Assembly: GCF_001205715.1 (NCBI RefSeq)
Contig: NZ_AQQZ01000006.1
Span: 62,001-126,000 of the forward strand
Length of the DNA: 64,000 nt
Reading direction: 5' to 3'
From: Pseudaestuariivita atlantica
GTDB taxonomy: Bacteria > Pseudomonadota > Alphaproteobacteria > Rhodobacterales > Rhodobacteraceae
Under the pieces are notes generated by a model. It was not told the DNA's origin. It worked only from the letters and a program-made list of their open reading frames with translations, and searched no databases. Numbering within the stretch: the stretch's first letter is position 1; every line of letters begins with the position of its first letter. The position numbers were made by a program, and so were the translations under genes. Positions 28,049-37,040 of the stretch are shown here, one piece after another.

Positions 28049-29584
28049 TCACCGCCCCCGAAACAACCCGCCCAGGATCCCCCTTACCATCCGGCGCCCG
28101 GTCGTCCCGGTCAACTCCTTCACCACCATCTTGCCCATCGCCTCGCCGAAGGACGTGCCGCGGCGGCGGGAGGTTGAGCGGGTGACGCGGGTGCCGGAGT
28201 AGCGGCGGCCGGCGCTGAATTCGCGCTCGGCGGTGGACATCTCCTCTTCCTTTTCCTCCAGCGCCTCGGCCTCGGCCGCGGCCTGTGCCGCGCGCTCCTT
28301 CAGCATCTCGTAGGCCGATTTGCGGTCCACCGGGTCGTCGTACTTGGCCCCGATGGCAGATCCCGCCATCAGCATCGCACGCTCGCGGTCGGTGATCGGG
28401 CCCAGCTGGGACGAGGGCGGGCGGATCAGGGTGCGTTCGACAATGCCCGGTATGCCCTTCTTCTGCAGCATCGAGGTCACGGCCTCGCCCACGCCGACCT
28501 GCGTGATCGCCTCCTCGGTCGAAAAGCGCGGGTTGTCGCGATATGTCTCTGCCGCCAGCCGCAGGTTCTTGCGGTCGCGCGCGGTGAAGGCGCGCAACGC
28601 GTGCTGGATGCGGTTGCCCAGTTGTCCGAGGATGTCCTCGGGGATATCCGCCGGGCTTTGCGTGATGAAATAGACGCCCACGCCCTTCGACCGGATCAGC
28701 CGCGCCACCTGCTCGACCTTGTCGACGAGCGCCTTGGGCGCGTCTTCGAACAGAAGGTGCGCCTCGTCGAAGAAGAAGACCAGCTTGGGCTTGTCCGGGT
28801 CACCCACCTCGGGCAGTTCCTCGAACAACTCCGACAGGAGCCACAGCAGGAAGGTCGCGTAGAGGCGCGGCGAGGCCATCAGCGTGTCGGCGGCAAGGAT
28901 GTTGATCCGCCCGCGCCCGTCGGCGTCGTGGCTCATCACGTCGGCAAGCTCCAGCGCGGGTTCGCCAAAGAACTCCGCCGCGCCCTGGTTCTCCAGCACG
29001 AGGAGCCGCCGCTGGATCGCGCCGATCGACGAGACAGAGATGTTGCCGTACCGCAGGGACAGGTCCCCCCGGTTCTCCCCCACCCAGACGAGCAGCGATT
29101 GCAGGTCCTTGAGGTCAAGCAGAGGCAGGCCCTGTTCGTCCGCCAGCCGGAACGCGATGTTGAGGATGCCTTCCTGCGCCTCGGTCAATTCCAGCAGGCG
29201 GGAGACCAGAAGCGGCCCCATCTCGGCCACGGTGGTGCGCACCGGGTGGCCCTTCTGGCCGAACAGGTCCCAGAAGGTCACCGGGAAGGCGTCGTAGGTA
29301 TAATCCGAGAACCCGATCGTCTGCGCGCGGGACATGAAGGCGTCGTGCAGCTTGAAATCGGGCGAGCCGGATTTGGCGAGGCCCGACAGGTCCCCCTTCA
29401 CATCGGCAAGGAAGACCGGCACGCCCTGCGCCGAGAAGCTTTCGGCGAGGATCTGCAGCGTCACCGTCTTGCCCGTCCCCGTCGCACCCGCGATCAGGCC
29501 ATGGCGGTTGGCGTATTTGAGGGTCAGGTTCTGCGGCTCGGCATAACCTTCACCACCGCCACCGATAAAAATGCTGTCACTCAT
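28049..29584 (-). CDS. HerA-like ATPase, DUF853 family
   Basis: The 511-residue protein is a P-loop ATPase of the DUF853/YjgR group, related to HerA/FtsK helicases. Walker A is GATGTGKT at 33-40; Walker B is [18 protein letters not shown]; the arginine-containing [32 protein letters not shown] segment is also characteristic. A coiled-coil, Glu/Ala-rich stretch lies near 440-470 and the C-terminus is basic ([20 protein letters not shown]). The cellular role of this family is not established. The ATG at 29584 gives the conserved [10 protein letters not shown] start; the open frame upstream lacks support. Confidence 0.88.
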   Translation of the reverse strand: MSDSIFIGGGGEGYAEPQNLTLKYANRHGLIAGATGTGKTVTLQILAESFSAQGVPVFLADVKGDLSGLAKSGSPDFKLHDAFMSRAQTIGFSDYTYDAFPVTFWDLFGQKGHPVRTTVAEMGPLLVSRLLELTEAQEGILNIAFRLADEQGLPLLDLKDLQSLLVWVGENRGDLSLRYGNISVSSIGAIQRRLLVLENQGAAEFFGEPALELADVMSHDADGRGRINILAADTLMASPRLYATFLLWLLSELFEELPEVGDPDKPKLVFFFDEAHLLFEDAPKALVDKVEQVARLIRSKGVGVYFITQSPADIPEDILGQLGNRIQHALRAFTARDRKNLRLAAETYRDNPRFSTEEAITQVGVGEAVTSMLQKKGIPGIVERTLIRPPSSQLGPITDRERAMLMAGSAIGAKYDDPVDRKSAYEMLKERAAQAAAEAEALEEKEEEMSTAEREFSAGRRYSGTRVTRSTSRRRGTSFGEAMGKMVVKELTGTTGRRMVRGILGGLFRGR

Positions 29585-29691
29585 GGCGGTTCTCCCTTCC
29601 GTCATACTCTGCGCACGCCCGCGCAACCTATCATTAACCTCACCGTGCGATAGTCCCTCATGCCGGTTTTTGGCCCCTTGGGCGCAGGCCG

Positions 29692-29744
29692 GTTGACTTC
29701 CTCCCTGTCAGACTGGCCGCGCCGCATGGTGCGGCCCTTTTTTT
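29692..29744 (+). ncRNA. Second candidate small RNA with CCTCCC loop and terminator
   Basis: GTTGAC (29692-29697) and GTCAGAC (29707-29713, one bulged A) form a hairpin whose loop TTCCTCCCT exposes CCTCCC at 29700-29705. One base later comes a 9-bp terminator stem (GGCCGCGCC/GGTGCGGCC, 29715-29736, loop GCAT) and seven Ts. The arrangement and words ACTTC..CCTCCCTGT..GACT match the candidate at 15190, so the two are likely members of one family. The 5' end is uncertain; AT-rich sequence near 29625 could be a promoter. The 420-base gap from 29585 to 30004 has no gene apart from these hairpins. Confidence 0.55.
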
Positions 29745-29813
29745 GTCGGCGAACTGACCGGGATTAGCTGTTGACCGGGCCGCGCATCTTGCGTAGCTTC
29801 CCGCGCATACTAA

Positions 29814-29876
29814 GTCGGCCAGTCCGACGGGGAGAGATAGAAAAATCGAAAAGGGGCCGCTCTTCGGCCCCTTTTT
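29814..29876 (+). terminator. Hairpin plus strong terminator upstream of ialB
   Basis: A small hairpin GTCGG-CCAGT-CCGAC (29814-29828) is followed by GGGGAGAG and then a strong terminator, GGGGCCG (29853-29859), loop CTCTT, CGGCCCC (29865-29871) and TTTTT, with extra A-T pairs below the stem. It ends a short transcript or acts as an attenuator about 125 bases before the ialB start. The segment 29817-29837 is largely complementary to the loop and flank of the small RNA candidate at 29698-29718. Confidence 0.7.
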
Positions 29877-30004
29877 CTGTTTTGATAGACGGGGTTTGGC
29901 CATGCGAGGTTTGAGCGGATTGCCGCCGCCTTTGGGCCTGACACTGCCCGCGCCGCATGGTATTGGGCATGCAAGGATCGAAGCAGACTCGCGGGAACAA
30001 CTTG

Positions 30005-30634
30005 ATGCTCGAACGGATGACTTGGCTGGCCCTCGTGGCCGGGATCGCGCTGGCCGGACCGGCTCTTGCGCAAACCACCGAAGGCGAGGGCGACGCGCCC
30101 GCTGCCACCAACGAAGTGGATGGCGGGCTGAGCACGCCTCTCAGCACCGGTGAGGAAGTGACGGAAGGGCCGCGGATCGGCTCGACCTATGTCGTGGAAG
30201 AGATCGGCGACTGGACGCTGCAATGCCTGAAAGCGCCCGAAGGCCAGGAAGATCCCTGCCAGCTGTACCAGCTGTTGCGCGACGCCTCTGGCAACGCGGT
30301 GGCTGAGGTCAGCATCTTCCGCATCCCTCCCGGCGGTCAGGTGGAGGCGGGGGCGACCTTCGTCGTGCCGCTGGAAACGCTCCTGACCTCGCAATTGACC
30401 GTGTCGGTCGATGGCGGGAAGGCGAAACGCTACCCTTACTCGTTCTGCAACCAGATCGGGTGCTATGCGCGCGTGGGCCTTCTGGGTGCCGACGTGACGT
30501 CCTTCAAACGCGGGGCCAAGGCAACGGTCACGCTGGTGCCCTTCGCGGCGCCCGACCAGAAGGTCGAACTCGACATGTCGCTTTCGGGCTTCACCGCGGG
30601 GCTTGCAAAGGCATCGATCATTCCGCCGCGCTGA
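30005..30634 (+). CDS. Invasion-associated locus B (IalB) family protein
   Basis: The 209-residue protein has a signal peptide (MLERMTWLALVAGIALAGPALAQ), an acidic linker, and the IalB domain: YVVEEIGDWTLQCLKAPEGQEDPCQLYQLL, AEVSIFRIPPG, FVVPLETLL and YSFCNQIGCYARVGL, with conserved cysteine pairs that probably form disulfides. Family members are small periplasmic or surface proteins; the name comes from Bartonella, and the role in free-living Rhodobacteraceae is unclear. The ATG at 30005 is preferred because it begins the signal peptide; ATGs at 29957 and 29969 are possible. Confidence 0.88.
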   Translation: MLERMTWLALVAGIALAGPALAQTTEGEGDAPAATNEVDGGLSTPLSTGEEVTEGPRIGSTYVVEEIGDWTLQCLKAPEGQEDPCQLYQLLRDASGNAVAEVSIFRIPPGGQVEAGATFVVPLETLLTSQLTVSVDGGKAKRYPYSFCNQIGCYARVGLLGADVTSFKRGAKATVTLVPFAAPDQKVELDMSLSGFTAGLAKASIIPPR

Positions 30635-30660
30635 TCCGCGCGGACAACACAACGCCCAAG

Positions 30661-30688
30661 CGCCCCGCCCTGACCGGCGGGGCGTTTT
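30661..30688. terminator. Terminator between convergent ialB and lpxB
   Basis: CGCCCCGCC (30661-30669) and GGCGGGGCG (30676-30684) form a perfect 9-bp stem with a 6-base loop, followed by TTTT on the plus strand. It lies 26 bases after the ialB stop and 10 bases before the end of lpxB. Confidence 0.8.
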
Positions 30689-30697
30689 CGTATCCGG

Positions 30698-31864
30698 CTA
30701 GCCCAGTCGTGACAGGACCGCGTCGGCGGCGCGCAAACCGGGTGCCGGACCGCCCTGCCCCAAACGCTGCATCGTAGTCGCCATCGCGGCGCGCTGCCCG
30801 GACGGATCGTCCAGCACGCCCGCCATCGCCTCTGCCAGCGCGGCACCGGTGCAGGCCTCGCCGATCCGCTCCGGCACGGTGCGCGTCTCGCTGACGAGGT
30901 TCACGAGGTTCACGGTGTCGGTCAGAAGCATCCGCCCGATCACCTGCCGCGACAGCCATCCCATCGTGTAGCCCACGACCATCGGCGTGTCCGAGGCGGC
31001 CAGTTCCAGCGCGACCGTGCCCGACGTGGCAAGTGCAACATCAGCCGCCCGGAAGGCGGCGCGCTTGGTGGCCATCGCCTCGGCGCTGTCAGTCCCCGGC
31101 GGCACGAGGATCGGCTGGCCCGGCCATGACGCCACCGCCGCGCGGACCGTGTCGGCCACGGGTCCGGCCAGCGGCACGACAAGGCGCAGGTCGGGCCGGG
31201 TGGCGGTCAGGCGAGTTACCGCGTCCTCGAGGATCGGCAGCATCATCCCGACCTCGCTGCGGCGCGACCCCGGCAGCACCATCAGCAGCGGCGCGTCACC
31301 GATGCCGTGCGCGGCGCGGAAGGCCGATGCGTCCGCGTCCGTGGCAACCGGTTCCGTCACGACGGGATGCCCGACGAAATCACATTCCATCCCGGCGGCT
31401 TCCATGTAGGGCGGCTCGAACGGGAACAGGGCCAGCACGTGATCGACATGCGCCGCCATCCGCTTCGCCCGCCCCGGCCGCCACGCCCAGACCGTGGGCG
31501 CGACGTAGTGCACGGTGCGCATGTCACCCTGCGCCTTTACCGCCTTGGCCACGCGCAGGCAAAATTCCGGCAGGTCGATGGTGATGAGCGCATCGGCACC
31601 GCTTGCCACCGCCGCCTCGGCGGTTTCGCGGATGCGCGCCTTCAGGTGCCCGTATTTCCGCAGGATCGCCCCCAGCCCCATGATCGAGATATCGTCCATC
31701 GGGAAGATCGAGGAGAGCCCGCGCGCCTCCATCATCGGGCCGCCGACGCCTTCGAAGGTCACGTTTTCGGCCCCGAGCCGCGCCTGCAGCCCCTCCATCA
31801 GCGCCGCGCCCAGCCGGTCGCCGGACGGCTCACCCGCGACAAGGAAGAACCTGCGCTTGCTCAC
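30698..31864 (-). CDS. lpxB: Lipid-A-disaccharide synthase
   Basis: LpxB condenses UDP-2,3-diacylglucosamine with lipid X to make the lipid A disaccharide. The 388-residue protein has the family motifs FLVAGEPSGDRLGAALM (about 5-21), DLPEFCLRVAK, HYVAPTVWAWRPGRAKRM and VLPGSRRSEV. The start is a GTG at 31864 that overlaps the lpxI stop (GTGA); the ORF upstream of it is a shadow of lpxI. It is the last gene of the fabZ-lpxA-lpxI-lpxB cluster. Confidence 0.96.
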   Translation of the reverse strand: MSKRRFFLVAGEPSGDRLGAALMEGLQARLGAENVTFEGVGGPMMEARGLSSIFPMDDISIMGLGAILRKYGHLKARIRETAEAAVASGADALITIDLPEFCLRVAKAVKAQGDMRTVHYVAPTVWAWRPGRAKRMAAHVDHVLALFPFEPPYMEAAGMECDFVGHPVVTEPVATDADASAFRAAHGIGDAPLLMVLPGSRRSEVGMMLPILEDAVTRLTATRPDLRLVVPLAGPVADTVRAAVASWPGQPILVPPGTDSAEAMATKRAAFRAADVALATSGTVALELAASDTPMVVGYTMGWLSRQVIGRMLLTDTVNLVNLVSETRTVPERIGEACTGAALAEAMAGVLDDPSGQRAAMATTMQRLGQGGPAPGLRAADAVLSRLG

Positions 31865-32664
31865 GGCGCGTCGGCCCAGAGGAAGAGCCCGGTTTCGGTA
31901 AGGGCCGCGTCCAGCCGCGCGCGATCCAGAACCAGCGTCTGCCCGGCGGTCACGGCGATGCCTGCCAGACCCGCCGCGCGCGCCTGGTGCACCGTGTCGG
32001 GCCCGATGGCGGGCATGTCGACGCGCAGGTCCTGGCCGGGTTTCGGGGCCTTGACCAGCACGCCCGGCGCTTGCGGACGTCGCGCGGGATCGGTCGCGGC
32101 AACGAAGGACAGAAGCGCCTCGGTCCCCTGCAGGGTTTCGATGCCAAGGCACCGCCCCTGCGCCACGACCGCGGCCTGCCCGACATCCAGCGGCCCCAGT
32201 GCGGCAAGGATTGCGCGGGCGCGGGCGATGTCGTTCCGCGCGACCGGATCGGGCTCTGCCACGCTGGCCGCCCCCGCCGCCAGCGTTAGGCCACCTGCGA
32301 CCTCGTGCGCGCCACGCACGCGAAAGCCCTGCCGTTCGATCAGCGCGATGACCGCGCGCAGCACGGCGTCGTCGCCCTGCGCCAGCGCGGCCAGCAGCGC
32401 CGGTGCCTCGGCCTGCATCAGCGGATCAAGGGCTGCGGGGTCGAGACGTGGCTTGATGGAGCCTGCGAGGACCACGTCGCCCACCCCCGCCGCGCGCAAA
32501 CGGTCGAAGGCCGCGCCCAGCTTTTCAAGCCGGTGCGGCTCTGCCCGGTCCGCGATGCGCGCGTCGGGCGTGTCGAAGGCAAGGCAGAGGGCGTCCGGTT
32601 GCGCCTCGGCCAGCGCCACGGGCAAGGCCCCGGTGCCGGCAAGGATGGCAATCGGCACGCTCAT
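31861..32664 (-). CDS. lpxI: UDP-2,3-diacylglucosamine diphosphatase LpxI
   Basis: LpxI hydrolyses UDP-2,3-diacylglucosamine to lipid X and replaces LpxH in Alphaproteobacteria. The 267-residue protein shows the family start PIAILAGTGALPVALAEA, the middle segment VLAGSIKPRLDP and the C-terminal catalytic part QAAVVAQGRCLGIETLQGTE and RVDMPAIGPDTV. It starts 1 base after the lpxA stop and its own stop overlaps the lpxB start. Confidence 0.95.
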   Translation of the reverse strand: MSVPIAILAGTGALPVALAEAQPDALCLAFDTPDARIADRAEPHRLEKLGAAFDRLRAAGVGDVVLAGSIKPRLDPAALDPLMQAEAPALLAALAQGDDAVLRAVIALIERQGFRVRGAHEVAGGLTLAAGAASVAEPDPVARNDIARARAILAALGPLDVGQAAVVAQGRCLGIETLQGTEALLSFVAATDPARRPQAPGVLVKAPKPGQDLRVDMPAIGPDTVHQARAAGLAGIAVTAGQTLVLDRARLDAALTETGLFLWADAP

Positions 32665-32665
32665 C

Positions 32666-33451
32666 TCACCGCTCGGGTGTCAGGAAAGACCGGTCGCTGT
32701 CGCCGAGGACGAAATCGACGATTTCCTGCACATAGGCGCTGTCGGTCTCGGCCCCGAGCCGCCGGGCGCGCTCCTGGAACGCGCCTTCGCCCTGCGCCAG
32801 CATCTGGAACGCGGCCCGCAAGGCCGTGATGTCCGACCGGTCCACGCCGCGCCGCTTGAGCCCCACGAGGTTCAGCCCGTGCAACTCGCCTCGCGGCGCC
32901 TGAACAAGGCCGTAGGGGATCACGTCGTTCGTCACCATGGTGACCGCGCCGATGATCGCGCCGCGACCGATCCGCACCCATTGGTGCACGCCCGACAACC
33001 CGCCGATGATCACGTCATCCTCGACCACGCAATGGCCCGCGAGGGCGCAGTTGTTCACGAGGATCACGCGGTCGCCCACCTGCGCGTCATGCGCCACGTG
33101 GCACCCGGCCATGAACAGCCCGTCATCGCCGACGCGCGTCACGCCGCCGCCGCCCTCGGTCCCGGTATTCATCGTGACGTGTTCGCGGATGCGGTTGCGC
33201 GCGCCGATTTCCAGCCGCGTCGCCTCTCCCTTGAACTTCAGGTCCTGCGGGATCTCGCCGATCACCGCGAAGGGAAAAATGACCGTGCCGGCCCCGACCG
33301 TGGTCTGGCCGCCCACCACGACATGGCTTTTCAGCTCGACCCCGTCCGCCAGCGTGACATCGCCGCCGACATGGCAGAACGGGCCGACGGTGACGCCCTC
33401 GCCCAGCGTCGCGCCATCCTCGATGATCGCCGAAGGGTGGACGCCCGCCAT
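32666..33451 (-). CDS. lpxA: Acyl-ACP--UDP-N-acetylglucosamine O-acyltransferase
   Basis: LpxA catalyses the first step of lipid A synthesis. The 261-residue protein consists of hexapeptide repeats forming a left-handed beta helix (for example VHPSAIIEDGATLGEGVTVG and CHVAHDAQVGDRV) and a C-terminal helical part. His121 in GCHVAHDAQ matches the catalytic histidine. The gene begins 1 base after fabZ on the minus strand and leads into lpxI. Confidence 0.97.
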   Translation of the reverse strand: MAGVHPSAIIEDGATLGEGVTVGPFCHVGGDVTLADGVELKSHVVVGGQTTVGAGTVIFPFAVIGEIPQDLKFKGEATRLEIGARNRIREHVTMNTGTEGGGGVTRVGDDGLFMAGCHVAHDAQVGDRVILVNNCALAGHCVVEDDVIIGGLSGVHQWVRIGRGAIIGAVTMVTNDVIPYGLVQAPRGELHGLNLVGLKRRGVDRSDITALRAAFQMLAQGEGAFQERARRLGAETDSAYVQEIVDFVLGDSDRSFLTPER

Positions 33452-33452
33452 G

Positions 33453-33914
33453 TTACTCTCCCAGGTCCATCATCGCGGTGAACTGCGCCTCGGCGGCCAT
33501 CTCGCCGTCGACGGTAGCCTTGCCTTCGAACTTCCAGATCTTGCCGCCCGGCTTGCCGCGCAGCGTGCTGACCTGCATTTCAAGCACGTCGCCGGGGATC
33601 ACCTTGCGGCGGAACTTGCAGCCGTCGATCGCCATGAAATAGATCAGCAGGTCCTTGTCGGCGAGGTCCATCGCCACGCCCACCATCACCGCCGCCGTCT
33701 GCGCCATCGCCTCGACGATGGTGACACCGGGCATGATCGGCGTGCCGGGGAAATGGCCCTGGAAATGCGGCTCGTTCATGGTGACGTTCTTGATGCCGAG
33801 GGCCGAGGACGTGCCCTCGATATTCTCCACCCGGTCCACCAGCAGGAACGGGTAGCGGTGCGGCAGGATGCGCTGGATCAACTGGATGTCGGCGCGGGTC
33901 GGCGTATCGGTCAT
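33453..33914 (-). CDS. fabZ: 3-hydroxyacyl-ACP dehydratase FabZ
   Basis: FabZ dehydrates 3-hydroxyacyl-ACP in fatty acid elongation and competes with lipid A synthesis for the same acyl-ACP pool. The 153-residue hot-dog fold protein has the motif [15 protein letters not shown] with the catalytic His54, and Glu68 in IVEAMAQ. GGGGGAC precedes the ATG. The upstream neighbour is skp/ompH across 111 bases; lpxD, which often lies here, is absent. Confidence 0.96.
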   Translation of the reverse strand: MTDTPTRADIQLIQRILPHRYPFLLVDRVENIEGTSSALGIKNVTMNEPHFQGHFPGTPIMPGVTIVEAMAQTAAVMVGVAMDLADKDLLIYFMAIDGCKFRRKVIPGDVLEMQVSTLRGKPGGKIWKFEGKATVDGEMAAEAQFTAMMDLGE

Positions 33915-34025
33915 GTGGTCCCCCGGAATGCGCTGGCGGTCCCGGCGGGGATGGCAGGCGCATGGTCTGTCATGGTCTTGCCGCGCGTCGTACCAAGTGC
34001 CACGCGCGCCCGCAACTCACCCGTC

Positions 34026-34559
34026 TCACTCGTCCGGCTGGCCAAGCGCGGCATCGATGCGCTGGATCGCGAGATCGGTGATGATCACGTTGTCGTCGAC
34101 AAGGATCGTGGTGCCCCGTTCGATCATCACGTCCGCCCCGGCCTCGACCATGATCTGGGCCAGTATCGGACGCACCGCTTCGAGAAACCGTTGCTGGCGC
34201 TGCTCGGCCGAGGTGGTGAGAACGCGGGCCTTTTCATCCTGCGCGGTGCGGATCGCGGTGACCTTGGTGTCGAACGCCTCGGCCAGGGCGCGGAACTCCT
34301 CGGCGGGCAATTGCGCGCGCTGTTCGGTCAGGCGGCGTTCCTCGTCGGTCAACTCCTGCTCGATCCGCTCGTTCTCGGACACAAGCGCGTCGCGCTGCGC
34401 ATCCAGCTCGGCCAGGATGCGCCGACCGGGACGGCTGTCGCTGATGAGACGGTCGAACTCGATCACGAGGACAGGCACCTGCGGCACGCCCGCCGCGGGC
34501 TGCGCCAGCGCGGCCTGTCCAAGGACCAGCGCGGCACACAGCGTCAGCAGGCGCAACAC
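34026..34559 (-). CDS. skp: OmpH/Skp family periplasmic chaperone
   Basis: The 177-residue protein has a signal peptide (MLRLLTLCAALVLGQAALA) and the Skp/OmpH layout: VLVIEFDRLISDSRPGRRILAELD, a long charged coiled-coil region (about 50-120), and a C-terminal strand segment ADVMIERGTTILVDDNVIITDLAIQRID. It is expected to hold unfolded outer membrane proteins on their way to BamA, whose gene is immediately upstream (3 bases). Confidence 0.9.
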   Translation of the reverse strand: MLRLLTLCAALVLGQAALAQPAAGVPQVPVLVIEFDRLISDSRPGRRILAELDAQRDALVSENERIEQELTDEERRLTEQRAQLPAEEFRALAEAFDTKVTAIRTAQDEKARVLTTSAEQRQQRFLEAVRPILAQIMVEAGADVMIERGTTILVDDNVIITDLAIQRIDAALGQPDE

Positions 34560-34562
34560 GGC

Positions 34563-36914
34563 CTAGAACTCGGTGCGGATCGTCAGCTCGAAATTGCGTT
34601 CCCGGTCGAAGGACCGCTTGCTGACAGCTTCCGAGAAGTTGAACCGCAACGGACCGATCGGGGTTTCCCAGAAGATCGAGGCCCCGACGACGTGGCGCAG
34701 GTTGAAATCCTCGCCCACGATATTCGCGCCGCCATTGGTGCCCCAGACCGACCCGGCATCATAGAACAGGCCCCCGGTGATCCCGTATTCCTCGGGCAGG
34801 CCGAGGGGGAATTCCGCCTCGAACCGGGCCACGGCATAGAAGTTGCCGCCAAGCGCGTCGTTGGTCGATTTGCCCGCACGGTTGGACGGGTTGATCTCGC
34901 GCGGGCCGATCCCGCCGAATTCGAACCCACGCAATTGCGACGAGCCCAGCAGGAACCGGTCGTTCACCGTGCTTTGCCCGTTGGTGAAGTTCAGCGCACC
35001 GCCTTCGATCGAGGCGCGCAGCGTCACTTCCTCGTTCAGGACCTTGGTCTGTGCCACCGCGCGCGCCGTCGTCCGGATATAGCTCACGTCGCCGCCAAGC
35101 CCGGCAAAGTCCTGTCCGAATTCCAGCAGCACACCGGCATTCGGGTTCAGGCCGGTGTTCCGCGTGTCGTAGCTGTAGGTGTAGCCGACCGAACTGGAAT
35201 AGCGTCCGCCCTGTTGCGCCTCGTTGAAGATGATGTCGCCAAGGTCGTCGTTGACGTTCGAAATCTCGGCATAGGCCGCGGTGTAGCGCAGTTGCAGGCG
35301 CCCGTTCTCGCTCACCGGGAAGGTGAAGGAGGGCTGGAAGGTACCGACGGCGGTGTCATAGGTGAATTCGTTGCGCGACGATTCGATGTAGGACAGGTTC
35401 AGCCCGAACGCGACATCCCGCCCAAGGAAGGACGGTTCGACAAAGCCGAACTGGTAATTCTGCTGCGAGTCGCCCGTGGTGACGCCAAAGGACAGCTTCT
35501 GACCGCGACCAAGGAAGTTGTCCTCCCGGAAGGTGACGTTCACGCCGAAGCCACCGTCGGTCGAATAGGTGCCGCCGAAACCGAGCGACCCTGTGGGCTG
35601 CTCTTCGACATCGACATCCACGACCACCTGTTGCGGGGACGAGCCTTCGCGCGCGTTCACGTCGGCGCGGCTGAAGAAGCCGAGCGCGCGGATGCGTTCG
35701 GCGCTTTCGCGGATCTCGCGCGGATTGAACGGGTCGCCTTCGACGATCCTGAACTGGCGGCGGATCACGCGGTCGAGCGTGCTGGTATTGCCCTCGATAT
35801 CGATCCGCTCGACGAAGATGCGCGGACCACGGGTGACCAGCAGTTCGACATCAAGTTCGAGGTTGCGGTCATCGCGCGTGATGCGCGGTTCGACCCGGAT
35901 GAAATCCAGCCCTTCCTGGATGGCCAGCCGTTCCAGCCGCGCGATGGAGTTTTCCACCACCACCGGCGAATAGACCACGCCCGGCCGGACGCGCAGCGCC
36001 TCCTGGAACAGGTCTGTGTCCACTTCCGGCAGGTCCGAGGTCACGACGACCTCGCCAAACCGGAATTGCTGGCCTTCGATCACGTTGAAGTTGACGAAAT
36101 ACCCGTCGCGCTCTTCGGCCAGTTCGGCGTTGACGCTGTTGATGCGGAAATCGACATACCCGCGCGAGGCGTAGAAATCGCTCAGCACCTGTTTGTCGAA
36201 CTCGATCCGGTCGGCGATGAAGGTGTCGCTGCGGATCAGCCGGCGGAAGATACCCGCCTGCTTGGTCTCCAGCGCGCGGCGCAGGCGGCGGTCGGAATAT
36301 TCCTGGTTGCCGACGAAGCCGATGCGCTCGATCTCGACCACGTCGCCTTCGAAGATCTCGAACACCAGGTCGACGCGGTTCTCGCTGCGGCGGATGATGC
36401 GCGGCGTGACGCGCGCCGCGATGCGGCCCTGCTGGGCATAGGCCTCGGTGATGCGGGCGGCGTCCTGTTCGGCCTGCGTCGGGCTGAAGACGCGGCGCGG
36501 CGTGGATTCGACGATCGGTTCGAGGTCCTCGTCATCGATCCGGCGGTTGCCTTCGAACGAGATGCGGTTGATCGTCGGGAACTCGACCACGGTGATGACC
36601 AGCGTCGACCCCTGCGGTTCGACCGTCACGCTTTCGAACAGGCCGGAATCGCGGATGCGTTGCGCGGCCTGGTTCACCTGCCCCGCCGATACCGATTGGC
36701 CACGGGCGATTCCGGCATATGTGAGGATCGTCGCGGTTTCGATCCGCTCGTTCCCCTGCACCGAAACCGACTGAAACACGAAGGTCTGGGCATACGCCCG
36801 CTCGGGCACGCTGACCCAAGCCGTTGATACCAAAAGAGCAACCATCGCCGCCTTGGATGCCTGCCCGATTCTGCCCTGTCTGGTCTTGAACGACCAAGCC
36901 CCCGTACCGGCCAT
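34563..36914 (-). CDS. bamA: Outer membrane protein assembly factor BamA
   Basis: BamA is the essential beta-barrel that inserts outer membrane proteins. The 783-residue protein has a signal peptide ending in ERAYAQ, five POTRA domains (for example VFQSVSVQGNERIETATI, INRISFEGNRRIDDEDL, VERIDIEGNTSTLDRVI) and a 16-strand barrel with the family motif RGFEFGGIGPRE, ending in a phenylalanine-terminated strand (ELTIRTEF). The GGG..GG site upstream is weak. It follows the small membrane-peptide gene and rseP on the same strand and precedes skp. Confidence 0.96.
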   Translation of the reverse strand: MAGTGAWSFKTRQGRIGQASKAAMVALLVSTAWVSVPERAYAQTFVFQSVSVQGNERIETATILTYAGIARGQSVSAGQVNQAAQRIRDSGLFESVTVEPQGSTLVITVVEFPTINRISFEGNRRIDDEDLEPIVESTPRRVFSPTQAEQDAARITEAYAQQGRIAARVTPRIIRRSENRVDLVFEIFEGDVVEIERIGFVGNQEYSDRRLRRALETKQAGIFRRLIRSDTFIADRIEFDKQVLSDFYASRGYVDFRINSVNAELAEERDGYFVNFNVIEGQQFRFGEVVVTSDLPEVDTDLFQEALRVRPGVVYSPVVVENSIARLERLAIQEGLDFIRVEPRITRDDRNLELDVELLVTRGPRIFVERIDIEGNTSTLDRVIRRQFRIVEGDPFNPREIRESAERIRALGFFSRADVNAREGSSPQQVVVDVDVEEQPTGSLGFGGTYSTDGGFGVNVTFREDNFLGRGQKLSFGVTTGDSQQNYQFGFVEPSFLGRDVAFGLNLSYIESSRNEFTYDTAVGTFQPSFTFPVSENGRLQLRYTAAYAEISNVNDDLGDIIFNEAQQGGRYSSSVGYTYSYDTRNTGLNPNAGVLLEFGQDFAGLGGDVSYIRTTARAVAQTKVLNEEVTLRASIEGGALNFTNGQSTVNDRFLLGSSQLRGFEFGGIGPREINPSNRAGKSTNDALGGNFYAVARFEAEFPLGLPEEYGITGGLFYDAGSVWGTNGGANIVGEDFNLRHVVGASIFWETPIGPLRFNFSEAVSKRSFDRERNFELTIRTEF

Positions 36915-37040
36915 TCCGCCCTCACATTTTTATCGCCATGCGTTGATGTGTGAGTATCCGCAAAGACGCGGCTTGTCAAAAGCGCAGGACGCCTTTGAAA
37001 TCAGTCAGAAGCGGGAAAACGGGGTTGGGGATAAGCCGGC

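Noticed and set aside
32937-36827. A 1296-codon plus-strand open frame opposite lpxA, fabZ, skp and bamA
   Set aside because: The opposite strand carries conserved genes with intact motifs; the long frame results from high GC at third positions.
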